Shown: piece after piece, positions 35,111 through 43,394 of the stretch | Position numbering within the stretch: the stretch's first letter is position 1 | Layout: each line of letters opens with the position of its first letter | Source: S015-6 sp964384945 | GTDB lineage: Bacteria; Desulfobacterota; DSWW01 | Reading direction: 5' to 3' | Assembly (NCBI GenBank): GCA_964384945.1 | Contig: CAYLMK010000002.1 | Location: 310,001 to 374,000 of the forward strand | DNA: 64,000 bases | Notes under the pieces: generated by a model | The model's database searches: none | What the model saw: only the letters and a program-made list of their open reading frames with translations | What the model was told of the DNA's origin: nothing | Made by a program: the position numbers and the translations under genes

Positions 35111-35902
35111 ATGAGCCAAGAGAAGGTCCTTCTGTCCGAACTCGCCGAAGGCGTCCTGACCCTGACCCTGAACCGGCCCGACGCCCTCAATGCATTCAGC
35201 CGCGACCTCCTCGACACTTTCGCGGCAGCGATCCGGGAGGCGAACTTCAACCCGGATGTCCGTGTGGTGATCATCACCGGGGCGCAGGGGGCGAAGGCAT
35301 CCTTTTCCACGGGTGCGGACTTGAAGGAGCGGGCGACCATGAGCGAGGCAGAGGTCAAGCGCTTCCTGTTCAACATCCGAAGCGCCTTCACGGCCGTCGA
35401 GAACATGCGGCAGCCCGCCATCGCGGCCGTGAACGGGTTCGCCTTCGGCGGCGGGCTCGAGCTTGCGCTCGCCTGCGACATCCGGATCGCTTCGACCGAG
35501 GCCCGGATGGGCCTCACCGAGACCAGCCTCGCCATCATCCCGGGCGCCGGAGGCACGCAGCGGCTTCCCCGCATCGTGGGGCTGGCCAAGGCGAAGGAAC
35601 TGATCCTGACCGCGCGCCGGATCTCCGCGGAAGAGGCCCTGGCCATCGGGCTCGTCAACCGGGTGGTTCCCGCCGGCGGGCTGCTCGCCGCCTGCAGGGA
35701 GCTTGCCGCCGAGATCGCGCAGAACGGCCCGATCGCGATCCAGCAGGCCAAGTTCGCGGTGAACAAGGGCATGGATGCTTCGCTCGAGATCGGCCTGAAC
35801 ATCGAATCCGTGGCCTACTGGCACTGCATCCCGACCGAGGACCGGCTCGAAGGGCTCAAGGCATTCAAGGAGAAGCGCAAGCCGGTTTACAAGGGCCGGT
35901 AG
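35111..35902 (+). CDS. Enoyl-CoA hydratase/isomerase (possibly methylglutaconyl-CoA hydratase)
   Basis: 263 aa crotonase. It shows LTLNRPDALNAFSRDLLDTF, the oxyanion-hole pattern FSTGADLKER and AFGGGLELALACDIRIAS, and both catalytic Glu candidates in TETSLAIIPGAGGTQRLPR. It hydrates an enoyl-CoA in the cytoplasm. The next plus-strand gene encodes HMG-CoA lyase, so hydration of 3-methylglutaconyl-CoA to HMG-CoA (leucine catabolism) is an attractive assignment. A generic short-chain hydratase is equally possible on sequence alone. AGAGGAG lies 8 nt before the ATG. Confidence 0.9.
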   Translation: MSQEKVLLSELAEGVLTLTLNRPDALNAFSRDLLDTFAAAIREANFNPDVRVVIITGAQGAKASFSTGADLKERATMSEAEVKRFLFNIRSAFTAVENMRQPAIAAVNGFAFGGGLELALACDIRIASTEARMGLTETSLAIIPGAGGTQRLPRIVGLAKAKELILTARRISAEEALAIGLVNRVVPAGGLLAACRELAAEIAQNGPIAIQQAKFAVNKGMDASLEIGLNIESVAYWHCIPTEDRLEGLKAFKEKRKPVYKGR

Positions 35903-35919
35903 AAGCGGTACCGCAAGGA

Positions 35920-36101
35920 ACAGCCATCTGCCGCGGCTGAGCCGCGGGCGAAGCGGCGAGCTTGCTCGCCGTGACGACCGTCGGATCAAGCCGCCTGATG
36001 GACGGCGCTCTGCGCCGGCCTCAGGCGGCTGCTCCAGCCGCGGCAGATGGCACGGCGCGAAGCGTCCGCGCCATCTGCTGTTAGCAGAACAGCCAACGGC
36101 T
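35920..36101. repeat. Multi-hairpin palindromic intergenic element
   Basis: A 17-bp inverted repeat, GCCATCTGCCGCGGCTG at 35923-35939 and its exact complement at 36035-36051, encloses three nested hairpins. These are CCGCGGC/GCCGCGG (35931-35947), GGCGAG/CTCGCC (35955-35970) and GCCGCCTGA/TCAGGCGGC (35990-36029, itself containing GGCGC/GCGCC). To the right are GGCGCG/CGCGCC (36055-36072), TCTGCT/AGCAGA (36074-36088) and AGCC/GGCT (36091-36101). The whole looks like a REP- or MITE-type cruciform or a structured RNA. No terminal U-run or transposase is visible. Confidence 0.8.
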
Positions 36102-36194
36102 ATTGTCGGACTTCTCACGGTCAACCAACGTGAACGGCCCCGGCAAAGGGCCGAGCGGCATGTGCCTTCCGGGGGTCAAAGGGAGAGCGAGCCT

Positions 36195-37100
36195 GTGGGA
36201 ACGGCAGAGGATTCGAGCCGGCGGCGGGAAGGCCTCTGGCGGCGGGTTCCGTCGAGCGTGACCCTGCGCGACGTGACCCTCCGAGACGGCCTTCAGTCCG
36301 AGGAGATCGTCATGGCTCTGCCGGAAAAGCTTGCCCTGGCCGACGCGATGATCGATGCCGGAATTCGGGAGATGGAGGTCACCGCCTTTGTCCATCCCGG
36401 GAAGGTCCCGGCCATGGCGGATGCGGATCGGCTCTGGAAGGAACTGCCCAAACGGCGGGCCGTCTCCTATTCCGCCCTTGTCTTCAACCCGAGGGGACTG
36501 GACCGGGCCCTCGAGGCCGGCGTCGACCGGATCGCCGTCTTTGTCTCGGCCAGCGACGCTCACTCGAGGAGGAACACGGGAAAGGGCACCGCCGCATCCC
36601 TGTCGGAGGCCCGGGAGGTGCTTGCCCGCGCCTCCGACGAAGGGATCGCAACCCGCGCGGGGGTGATGAGCGCCTTCGGCTGCCGGCTCGAGGGAAGGAT
36701 CCCTGCCGAGCGCGTGACCGAGCTGGCCCGCGCCCTCTACGAGACGGGTCCGGACGAGATGACCCTGGCGGACACCTCCGGCACCGGGGATCCCCGGCAG
36801 ATCCTCGAAAGGGTCGCCGACTGCCAGGCCTTCCTGGGCGATACCCGCCTTTCCCTCCATCTCCACGACGCGACCGGTTGGGCCCTGGCCAACCTGATGG
36901 CCGCACTGCAACTCGGGGTGGATACCTTCGACGTAACGCTGGGCGGTCTCGGAGGCTGCCCCTTCCTGCCGGGTGCGCCCGGCAACCTCGCCGTGCACCG
37001 GGTCGCCCGGTTTCTGGACGCGATGGGCATCTTTACGGGCGTGGATCTCGACAGGCTGGAAGAAGGACGTAAGAGCCTGGAGAGAATGGTGGACCGCTGA
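36195..37100 (+). CDS. Hydroxymethylglutaryl-CoA lyase
   Basis: 301 aa from GTG 36195, which has GGGAGAG 7 nt upstream; GTG 36162 would add 11 residues. TIM-barrel HMGL-like enzyme with catalytic Arg-Asp in VTLRDGLQSE, metal-binding HLHDATGWALAN, and the catalytic-Cys loop GGLGGCPFLPGAPGN. It cleaves HMG-CoA to acetyl-CoA and acetoacetate. With the preceding hydratase it would perform the last two steps of leucine degradation, although the carboxylase and isovaleryl-CoA dehydrogenase are not here. The two genes are separated by the palindromic element rather than tightly coupled. Confidence 0.92.
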   Translation: MGTAEDSSRRREGLWRRVPSSVTLRDVTLRDGLQSEEIVMALPEKLALADAMIDAGIREMEVTAFVHPGKVPAMADADRLWKELPKRRAVSYSALVFNPRGLDRALEAGVDRIAVFVSASDAHSRRNTGKGTAASLSEAREVLARASDEGIATRAGVMSAFGCRLEGRIPAERVTELARALYETGPDEMTLADTSGTGDPRQILERVADCQAFLGDTRLSLHLHDATGWALANLMAALQLGVDTFDVTLGGLGGCPFLPGAPGNLAVHRVARFLDAMGIFTGVDLDRLEEGRKSLERMVDR

Positions 37101-37123
37101 GGAAGTGCGATTTCGCGCCGCCG

Positions 37124-37567
37124 TCAGTGCAGAAAAGAGGCGGCCTTTTTCTCTTCGTAGGCGATCAGCAGCTCGATCTTCTCATGAACGTTCTTGAGCT
37201 TGAGCCAGGCCGCTTCGAGCTGTGCGATGTGAAGATCCCGTCGCAGGAACTCGACATAGGCCTCCAGGATCATCTCGCTCACCCGGTCCGCGGGGTCGAA
37301 ACTCAGACCGTAGTGAAGGCAGCCCGCCGGATCCCTTTCCGGGTCCGCGTCCTTCCAGACAACCCGCGCGGCCAGCGTGAGGCTGTCCGCGCCGGCCGGA
37401 AGAGGCAGCTCGAAGACGATCGCGGACTCGACCTCGCCGATGGGCTCCCGGCTCTCCAGGTAACATCCCGATCTGGAAACGTTCAGAACACGGTACGGCA
37501 GGATCTCGCTTGCCCCGCCGGACTTTGCCTGCCGCACCGGAAGCCTTTCGTGCTCTCTTCTCTCCAT
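37124..37567 (-). CDS. PilZ-domain protein (predicted c-di-GMP receptor)
   Basis: 147 aa from ATG 37567, preceded by GGAAGGGGG; a longer frame to 37624 lacks a good start signal. Near the N-terminus ERREHERLPVR gives the RxxxR c-di-GMP contact, and NVSRSGCYLES gives the D/NxSxxG contact. The PilZ barrel covers ~1-100, and the C-terminal ~45 residues are a likely coiled coil (LRRDLHIAQLEAAWLKLKNVHEKIELL). It probably binds c-di-GMP and an unknown partner. The gene lies after the SpoIIE-type phosphatase gene on the same strand with a 322-nt gap. Confidence 0.88.
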   Translation of the reverse strand: MERREHERLPVRQAKSGGASEILPYRVLNVSRSGCYLESREPIGEVESAIVFELPLPAGADSLTLAARVVWKDADPERDPAGCLHYGLSFDPADRVSEMILEAYVEFLRRDLHIAQLEAAWLKLKNVHEKIELLIAYEEKKAASFLH

Positions 37568-37889
37568 GTCCCCCCTTCCTTTCCGCCGGGTCTCGGCAGC
37601 GGCGATCCGATCTCGTGTTTCCATGGCCGGCCTTCAAATGCCGTGCCACGAAGGGAGTGTGTGGACGCCAGGGAACGCGATCCATGGTTTCCCTTTTCGT
37701 ACGGGGGATTACGGGAAGCGAAGGCCCTCCTCCAAGCCTTTCTCAGGACCTTCGCACGCGGGAAACCCGAAGGGAGCCGCCTCCCCTTTTCGCCAAGTTG
37801 TGGAATTCTTTTCCCTTGCGGCCATGAGAGGCTCGTTTTCAGAGGCCGGTCAAGAATGGCCGGATGAAAGGCAGGCGAAGCTCCGCCCT
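37568..37889. other. Intergenic gap with no recognised gene
   Basis: This 322-bp stretch between the phosphatase and PilZ genes has no ORF with family resemblance on either strand. Only the purine-rich Shine-Dalgarno of the PilZ gene (just upstream of 37567) is evident. I see no clear terminator or promoter. Confidence 0.5.
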
Positions 37890-39584
37890 CTAGGCTACGA
37901 TCTTCAGGACCACCAAGGTCAGGTCGTCCTGCTGGGCCTCCTGGGGATCCTCCCCGCCGATGTGCTCCCGGACGGCCTGGAAAAGCCCCTCGAGGATCTC
38001 TGCCGAGGGCCGGTGCCGGTGCCTGCGGATGGAGGCAAGGAACCGCTCCATGCCGAAGGGGGACCCCTGCGGGTCTTCCGCCTCCACCACGCCATCCGTA
38101 TAGGCGACCAGCAGGTCGCCGGGGGATAGCTCCCGGGCTTTTTCCTCGAATTCCACCTCGGGCAGGAAGCCCACGGCCATCCCCTCCGCGTCGAGCAGCT
38201 CCGGCTCGCCGCTCGCCTCCCTGAGGAGCACGGCGGGGTTGTGCCCTCCGTTGGCGTAGGCCAGCCGCCGGGTGCGCGGAGAATAAAAGAAATAGGCCAT
38301 GGTGAGGAAAAGCTCGGAGGAGGCGAGATCCTGGAACAGGACCCGGTTTACGTCCTCGAGCAGCCGGCCGGGCCGTTTTTGCCGGAGGGCCTCGCTGCGC
38401 AGGAGGCCCCGGGTGATGGCCATCATGATCCCGGAGCCGATGCTGTGCCCGCTCACGTCGGCGACCAAGATTCCCACATTCCCTTCGCTGTCGGGGAAGA
38501 AATCGTAATAGTCTCCCCCGACCTTCTTCGCGGGGGCGCAGCGGCCGGCCAGTTCCACGCCCGCGATGGCCGGGGCCTCCCTGGGAAGAAGGTTCCTCTG
38601 CACCGTCTCGGCGATCTCCATCTCCTTCTGGATGCGCTCGTTCTCCTTGAGATCCCGGACGAGGATACTGCTGTACACCGACAGGGCCGCCTCCGAGCTG
38701 ATCGCCGAAATCAGCTTCAGGTCCCCGGCGTCGTAGGCCCTGCCCCCCGGCTTGTCCGCAAGGTTGATCACGCCGATGACCTTCTCCTTGACCTTGAGAG
38801 GGCTGACCAGCAAGGGCACCGACAGAAAGGAATCGGTCCGGTACTCCCCCCGGCCCGGCGAGATCTCGTCCGGCAGGTCGGCCAGGTTGTCCACGAGCAA
38901 GGGCTTGCCGGTCCGGAACACATAACCGCAGACGCAGTCGTTCCGATCCGCCGCCGGGCCGTCTTCCGCCGGTTCGGGCAGGCCCACCGAGGCCATGATG
39001 CGCAAACGGCCCTGGGCCGGATCCCAGAGAAGGATCGAGGCCTTTTCGGCCCCGATCACGTTCAGCGCCTTACGAAGCACGATCTCGCAGATCTCCCGGG
39101 TGTTGAAGACCGAGGCCATCTCCTCGCTGAGTTCGTAGAGCAGGTTCAGCTCCTCGTACTTGTTCAGGACCTCGCCCGAGAGGCTGTTGATGCTGTATTC
39201 CGCGTTGATCTTCTCGTTGATCCACCCGGCGGCCGCCTGAAGGCTTCGCCTGGCCCTGTCTGCGTCGGGCTGCTTTTTCATGCAGCTTCGGATCTCCCCG
39301 AGGCGCCAATCCTGGAGCCGGATCTCCTGGACGAGACCGTACTCTTCCATCTCGCCCCGCAGCCCTGCACAAGGGCAGGATTCTTCCCCTCCGGATCCCC
39401 TGTCCGGCGGCACCGCCTCGCAGGCGGAACCGTTTCCGGAAAAGCTCGCAAGGGCGCTGCCGTCCGGTCCGTGCAGCACGAAAGGGATGCAGGCGAGCGA
39501 GGAGAGGGTTTGCAGGAATCCGCGGAACTCCTCGGACCCGAGGACCTCGTGCAGCGAAACGCCGGGAGAGTCCTCCGGCATCAT
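37890..39584 (-). CDS. GAF-domain SpoIIE/RsbU-type serine phosphatase
   Basis: 564 aa from ATG 39584, whose ATGA overlaps the upstream kinase stop. The N-terminal ~140 residues hold several cysteines (CEAV, CPCAG, SCMKK), like a PocR-type or metal/redox sensor. A helical linker leads to a GAF domain at ~180-330 (FNTREICEIVLRKALNVIGAEKASILLW). The C-terminal ~350-560 is a PP2C-type SpoIIE phosphatase with GGDYYDFF, LVADVSGHSIGSG, AYTDGVVEAED and QQDDLTLVVLK. In partner-switching systems such enzymes dephosphorylate a STAS anti-anti-sigma protein; one is encoded at 40639. Confidence 0.92.
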   Translation of the reverse strand: MMPEDSPGVSLHEVLGSEEFRGFLQTLSSLACIPFVLHGPDGSALASFSGNGSACEAVPPDRGSGGEESCPCAGLRGEMEEYGLVQEIRLQDWRLGEIRSCMKKQPDADRARRSLQAAAGWINEKINAEYSINSLSGEVLNKYEELNLLYELSEEMASVFNTREICEIVLRKALNVIGAEKASILLWDPAQGRLRIMASVGLPEPAEDGPAADRNDCVCGYVFRTGKPLLVDNLADLPDEISPGRGEYRTDSFLSVPLLVSPLKVKEKVIGVINLADKPGGRAYDAGDLKLISAISSEAALSVYSSILVRDLKENERIQKEMEIAETVQRNLLPREAPAIAGVELAGRCAPAKKVGGDYYDFFPDSEGNVGILVADVSGHSIGSGIMMAITRGLLRSEALRQKRPGRLLEDVNRVLFQDLASSELFLTMAYFFYSPRTRRLAYANGGHNPAVLLREASGEPELLDAEGMAVGFLPEVEFEEKARELSPGDLLVAYTDGVVEAEDPQGSPFGMERFLASIRRHRHRPSAEILEGLFQAVREHIGGEDPQEAQQDDLTLVVLKIVA

Positions 39585-40084
39585 CGGACCTTCTCCTTGC
39601 CGGCGACGATCCGCATCCTCAGATCCGCCAGCCCTTCCCCCCCGTTCGCCTGCGCCCCAGGGCCCGGAAGTTCCCGGACGAGACGAAGGCAGTTCCACCG
39701 GGAGCCGCGCCTGCGGTAGGCGACCGAACTCATGATGGCCCGCATCAGGAAGAGGCCGTATCCGCCTTCGTTCGGCCGACGAAGGTCGGGAGGAGGGACC
39801 CGGGCGGGGTCAAAAGGCGCCCCCTCGTCGAGCAGGAGGATCGCGACGGCCTCGCCCTCGCGCGATAGAGAGATCCCGAGCCTGCCCGTCTGCGACGCCG
39901 GATAGGCGTACCGTATGATGTTGGTGCAGGCTTCTATGACGGCAAGCTCGACGAGATACCTCTCTTTCCGTCTCTCCCGGTACACCTCCTGCCGCGCGAG
40001 CCATTCCTGGACGAACCGGGATATGTCCGTCAGGCTGCGCGCCTCCGTCCTGAACCACCTGGTGGTCCGCTGCTTGCCCGCCAA
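39581..40084 (-). CDS. RsbW-like anti-sigma serine kinase (HATPase_c_2)
   Basis: 167 aa. It has the GHKL-ATPase N box ELAVIEACTNIIRYAY, the G1-like ILLLDEGAPFDP and the G2-like GGYGLFLMRAIMSSVAYRR. Such kinases bind and inactivate a sigma factor or phosphorylate a STAS antagonist. It overlaps the SpoIIE-type phosphatase start (ATGA), which is the classical kinase-phosphatase pairing. The STAS protein lies 555 bp away on the opposite strand. The target sigma factor or output is not encoded nearby. Confidence 0.88.
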   Translation of the reverse strand: MAGKQRTTRWFRTEARSLTDISRFVQEWLARQEVYRERRKERYLVELAVIEACTNIIRYAYPASQTGRLGISLSREGEAVAILLLDEGAPFDPARVPPPDLRRPNEGGYGLFLMRAIMSSVAYRRRGSRWNCLRLVRELPGPGAQANGGEGLADLRMRIVAGKEKVR

Positions 40085-40096
40085 GGCCGATGCCTC

Positions 40097-40462
40097 TCAT
40101 TTCACCCGCAGGATCGCCGGGGGCGACCCGTCGCCCGCCGGCCTGAACCGCCAGATCACCCCGGGCCCGTGCATGGTCCAGAGGTCGTTCTCGTAGGTCA
40201 TCCCCTCGGGCATGTCCGGGCCCTCCTTGAGCAGCCTCATCAACTCCTCCCCGTTCCTCACCCACTCCGCGCCCTGCGTATAGTGTTCACCGATGTGAGC
40301 GGCCAGGGCGCCGTTCAGCCTGCACATGAACTCCTGCGCGGCCGCCGCCTGCACCTCTTTCTGGATGCCGATGTACCTGGGCACGGCGACGACGGCGAGA
40401 AGGACGAGCACGAGCAGGATCATCAGAAGCTCGATCAGGGTGAAACCTCGATTCCGCGACAT
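40097..40462 (-). CDS. Type IV pilin-like / type II secretion pseudopilin
   Basis: 121 aa with a short basic leader and prepilin cleavage motif, RG|FTLIELLMILLVLVLLAVVAVPRYIGIQ split at Gly6-Phe7, with the hydrophobic alpha-1 spine and conserved Glu+5. The soluble part is short and Trp/Met-containing (GAEWVRNGEELM), with no obvious pilin disulfide loop. It would be processed by PilD and assembled into a pilus-like fibre. It stands alone, 12 nt upstream of the kinase gene in the same direction. An extended AT-rich TATATA near 40538-40543 upstream could be its -10 box. Confidence 0.85.
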   Translation of the reverse strand: MSRNRGFTLIELLMILLVLVLLAVVAVPRYIGIQKEVQAAAAQEFMCRLNGALAAHIGEHYTQGAEWVRNGEELMRLLKEGPDMPEGMTYENDLWTMHGPGVIWRFRPAGDGSPPAILRVK

Positions 40463-40593
40463 GGGCCCCTCCTGTCTCCACGGGCATTTCCGATGCCTTG
40501 CGTGATGTTTCCACTCCTACCGTAATCTCACTCCCTTCTATATATCGACCGGTTTGCCGGTCTTGTTGACCGCCCGGGCATCACCTGCTAGTC

Positions 40594-40614
40594 TTTGGCC
40601 GCGCTTTCGCGGCC
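40594..40614. promoter_or_regulatory. Perfect GC-rich palindrome upstream of the STAS gene
   Basis: TTGGCCGCG-CTTT-CGCGGCCAA forms a 7- to 9-bp stem with a four-base loop, about 25 nt upstream of the STAS start codon. It could be a leader hairpin or a binding site. No T-run follows. Confidence 0.35.
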
Positions 40615-40638
40615 AAAACGGGAACAGAAGGGTTGCTC

Positions 40639-40986
40639 ATGGAGATCCGGGTCAGCGAGCACGGAAAGGTTCAGGTCCTGGCCTGTGACGGCAGGATGGA
40701 TGCCCAGGTTTCCGGCCTCCTCAAGGAGCGGATCCAGGGACTCCTGGACGGGGGCGCCACCGAGATTGTTCTGGACCTGCAGGGCCTCGAGTTCCTGGAC
40801 AGCTCCGGCCTGGGCGCCCTCGTTTCCTGCCTGCGGCGCATCCGGGAGAAGAAGGGCGAGATCCGGCTGGCAGGGCTCCGGCCCGAGGTGCGCTCCATCT
40901 TCGAGATCACACGGGTTTCACGCCTCTTTCAGATCCATGAGACGGTCGAGGACGCCCTGAAGGCCACCAAAAAGAAAAAGGGCTAG
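40639..40986 (+). CDS. STAS-domain anti-anti-sigma factor
   Basis: 115 aa from ATG 40639 (AAGGG 8 nt upstream; TTG 40633 would add two residues). It is a single SpoIIAA/RsbV-type STAS domain with the phosphorylation-site motif FLDSSGLGALVSCLRRI. Its phosphorylation state should be set by an RsbW-like kinase and a SpoIIE phosphatase, both encoded divergently at 37890-40084. The close but divergent layout supports one partner-switching module. Confidence 0.92.
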   Translation: MEIRVSEHGKVQVLACDGRMDAQVSGLLKERIQGLLDGGATEIVLDLQGLEFLDSSGLGALVSCLRRIREKKGEIRLAGLRPEVRSIFEITRVSRLFQIHETVEDALKATKKKKG

Positions 40987-41029
40987 CGGCGCAGGAGTCG
41001 GCAATCGGGGGTCAGGGGTCAGCCGCTGC

Positions 41030-42661
41030 CTACTCAATCAGGCTTCGGTCGTATCCTTCCGGCGGCTCGAATCCCAGCAGGCGCAGGGCCGTGCCCGCGA
41101 TGTTGCTCAGGCCCGCCCCTTCCACGTCCTTCCGCAGGACGTACTCCCCCTGGAAGCCCGGGTCGTAGACGATCAGGGGCACAGGGTTCAGGGTGTGTGC
41201 GGTCTTCGGGATCCGCTTGCCCCCCTGGAGGGTGAACATCTCGTCCGCGTTCCCGTGGTCGGCCGTCACCAGCGCGATCCCCTGCGTTTTCTCGACGGCC
41301 TTCAAGACCCTCTTCAGGCTGAGATCGACCGCCTCCACCGCCACCACGGCCGCCTCCAGGTTGCCCGTGTGGCCCACCATGTCTCCGTTGGCGAAGTTGA
41401 TCCTGCCGCACCGCCAGTTCCCGGCCTCGACGAGCCGGATCGTCTCGTCCGCGATCTCGGCGGCCTTCATCCAGGGGCGCTGGTCGAAGGGCACCCTGTC
41501 CGAGGGGATCTCCACGTAGGTCTCCAGGGCCTCGTCGATGTACCCGCTCCGGTTGCCGTTCCAGAAGTAGGTGACGTGCCCGAATTTCTGGGTCTCGGAC
41601 AGGGCGAACTGGGTGACGCGGCTCGCCGCGAGATACTCCCCCACGGTCTCGTCGATGGCGGGCGGATTGACCAGGTATTTCTTGGGGATCTTCAGATCGC
41701 CGTCATACTCCATCATGCCCGCGTAGAGCACGTCGGGCCGGCGCTTCCGGTCAAAGGCCCGGAAATCGTCCTCCTCAAAGGCCCGGGAGATCTCGATGGC
41801 CCGGTCCCCCCGGAAGTTGAAGAAGATGACCGCGTCGCCGTCCAGGATGGGCCCCACCGGCCGGCCCTCCTCGTCCACGATGACGAACGAGGGCATGTAC
41901 TGGTCCGTGATGCCCGGCTCGCTCTCCCGGATACCGCGGACGGCCTCGGAGGCGGACCGGAACCGGTACGGCGCCTCTCCCAGGACGTGCGCCCTCCATC
42001 CCCGCTCGACCACGCTCCAGTCCGCCTCGTAGCGGTCCATGGTGGTGACCATCCTTCCCCCGCCGCTCGCCACCCGATAATCGCGGCCTCCCTCCCCCCG
42101 GCTCAAGTCCGCCAGGGCCGCCTCCAGGGGCACCACGTAATCCAGGGCGGAGGTCTCGCCCACGTCGCGCCCGTCCAGCAGGGGATGGACCCGCAGCCTC
42201 CTGACGCCCGACTCCGCCGCCTTTCGCACCATGGAGAACAGGTGGTCGATGTGGCTGTGCACGTTCCCGTCCGAGAGCAGGCCGATGAAATGAAGCGCGC
42301 CCCCGCCGTCGCGGCAGCGGCCCACGATCTCGCCCCACAGGGGCGTGCGGTAGATCCCGCCCGAGGCGATCTCCCGGTTGACGAGCTTGGCCCCCTGCTC
42401 GAAGACCCTGCCTGCGCCGATGGCGTTGTGCCCCACCTCGGAGTTGCCCATGTCTTCCCAGCTCGGCAGCCCGACGGCCGGCCCGTGGGCGAGCAGCCGC
42501 GTGTGGGGGCAGGTTGCAAGGAGATGGTCCAGGGTGGGCGTGCGCGCGAGGTGCACGGCGTTCGACTCGTCTTCTCTGCCGATCCCCACGCCGTCCATCA
42601 CCACGATCAGGAGCGGGCCCGGCCTTCCCTGGAACTTCCGCCAGCGTCTCAGTTCTCTCAT
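41030..42661 (-). CDS. gpmI: 2,3-bisphosphoglycerate-independent phosphoglycerate mutase
   Basis: 543 aa alkaline-phosphatase-superfamily enzyme. The metal-binding start is LLIVVMDGVGIG, the phospho-serine is in MGNSEVGHNAIGAG, and later metal ligands are in INFANGDMVGHTG and LVTADHGNADEM. It interconverts 3- and 2-phosphoglycerate in glycolysis/gluconeogenesis with two Mn ions. It is a single gene convergent with the STAS gene. Confidence 0.95.
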   Translation of the reverse strand: MRELRRWRKFQGRPGPLLIVVMDGVGIGREDESNAVHLARTPTLDHLLATCPHTRLLAHGPAVGLPSWEDMGNSEVGHNAIGAGRVFEQGAKLVNREIASGGIYRTPLWGEIVGRCRDGGGALHFIGLLSDGNVHSHIDHLFSMVRKAAESGVRRLRVHPLLDGRDVGETSALDYVVPLEAALADLSRGEGGRDYRVASGGGRMVTTMDRYEADWSVVERGWRAHVLGEAPYRFRSASEAVRGIRESEPGITDQYMPSFVIVDEEGRPVGPILDGDAVIFFNFRGDRAIEISRAFEEDDFRAFDRKRRPDVLYAGMMEYDGDLKIPKKYLVNPPAIDETVGEYLAASRVTQFALSETQKFGHVTYFWNGNRSGYIDEALETYVEIPSDRVPFDQRPWMKAAEIADETIRLVEAGNWRCGRINFANGDMVGHTGNLEAAVVAVEAVDLSLKRVLKAVEKTQGIALVTADHGNADEMFTLQGGKRIPKTAHTLNPVPLIVYDPGFQGEYVLRKDVEGAGLSNIAGTALRLLGFEPPEGYDRSLIE

Positions 42662-42823
42662 CTCTCACCCTGTCCCGTCATCGAGGGAAACACGTCGGTT
42701 CGTCAAAAGCATGACGTCGCGGCCAGGAAATCCAAGGACCGCCTTCCGGAGCACCTCTCCGATTTTCCATTCAAAAACAACCAGGTACCTCCCTCCGCGG
42801 CATCCCGTCCCGGCCCTGCCGCC

Positions 42824-42839
42824 TGGCACGTCCCTTGCT
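42824..42839 (+). promoter_or_regulatory. Perfect sigma-54 (RpoN) -24/-12 promoter
   Basis: TGGCACGTCCCTTGCT matches the sigma-54 consensus TGGCAC-N5-TTGCW exactly, with the GG and GC dinucleotides correctly spaced. It points at the small gene starting at 42901, with transcription expected near 42850. A CCCCC-GACA-GGGGG hairpin (42860-42874) would lie in the leader. No enhancer-binding protein gene is in the window. Confidence 0.8.
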
Positions 42840-42900
42840 CCCGGTACCGCTTCGTATCCTCCCCCGACAGGGGGCCGTAATCAGGCGCATGGAGACCATC

Positions 42901-43191
42901 ATGAGTTCACATCCCATCTCGGACATGATCTGGGCCCTGCCCCGGACGGAAGACTGCCTCGACCGGACGCAGGAAGTGGAGCGCATTCTGAAAAGACTCG
43001 CAGATTCGTTCACCCGCGTCAATGTCGCGGTCGACTTCCTTCACCTGCGTACCGACCCGGGTTCACGGCGGCCCGAACTCCAGCTCGCCTGCCTGATCAA
43101 GGATCGGATCGCGGCCATCCAGCGAGACGTTACCGAACTCTACTGCGCCCTGAACCGCCCCTTTTCCTGCGGGCCAGCGCTCGAGCAGTGA
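42901..43191 (+). CDS. Small protein of unknown function under a sigma-54 promoter
   Basis: 96 aa from ATG 42901 (GGAG 6 nt upstream); ATG 42889 would add four residues. It is predicted soluble and largely helical (CLDRTQEVERILKRLADSFTRVNVAVDFLHL). It has no signal, membrane segment or recognised domain. The exact sigma-54 promoter just upstream supports it as a real, regulated gene. Stress, nitrogen or motility control are typical RpoN roles, but no function can be assigned. Confidence 0.65.
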   Translation: MSSHPISDMIWALPRTEDCLDRTQEVERILKRLADSFTRVNVAVDFLHLRTDPGSRRPELQLACLIKDRIAAIQRDVTELYCALNRPFSCGPALEQ

Positions 43192-43288
43192 ACATTCCGC
43201 ATCACCGCCCCGCGCCATAGGCTCCACCCTGTCCTCTGCTCACAACGGCATCGAGACTCAGGCGGGTGCATTTTGAGGGCAGCCGGGA

Positions 43289-43294
43289 TATAAT
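43289..43294 (+). promoter_or_regulatory. Candidate -10 box for the small membrane protein-lgt pair
   Basis: A consensus TATAAT lies ~100 nt upstream of the small membrane gene. The matching -35 position (43266-43271, GTGCAT) is weak. Confidence 0.35.
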
Positions 43295-43394
43295 CGGATT
43301 TCGCTCACCGAAGAACCCGGACCCCGCCGGGGAAACACACTTAGCTTTCCCTGGCCGGCCCGTCGCCGTCAGCCCGAACCAGGAGCAGGAAGAG

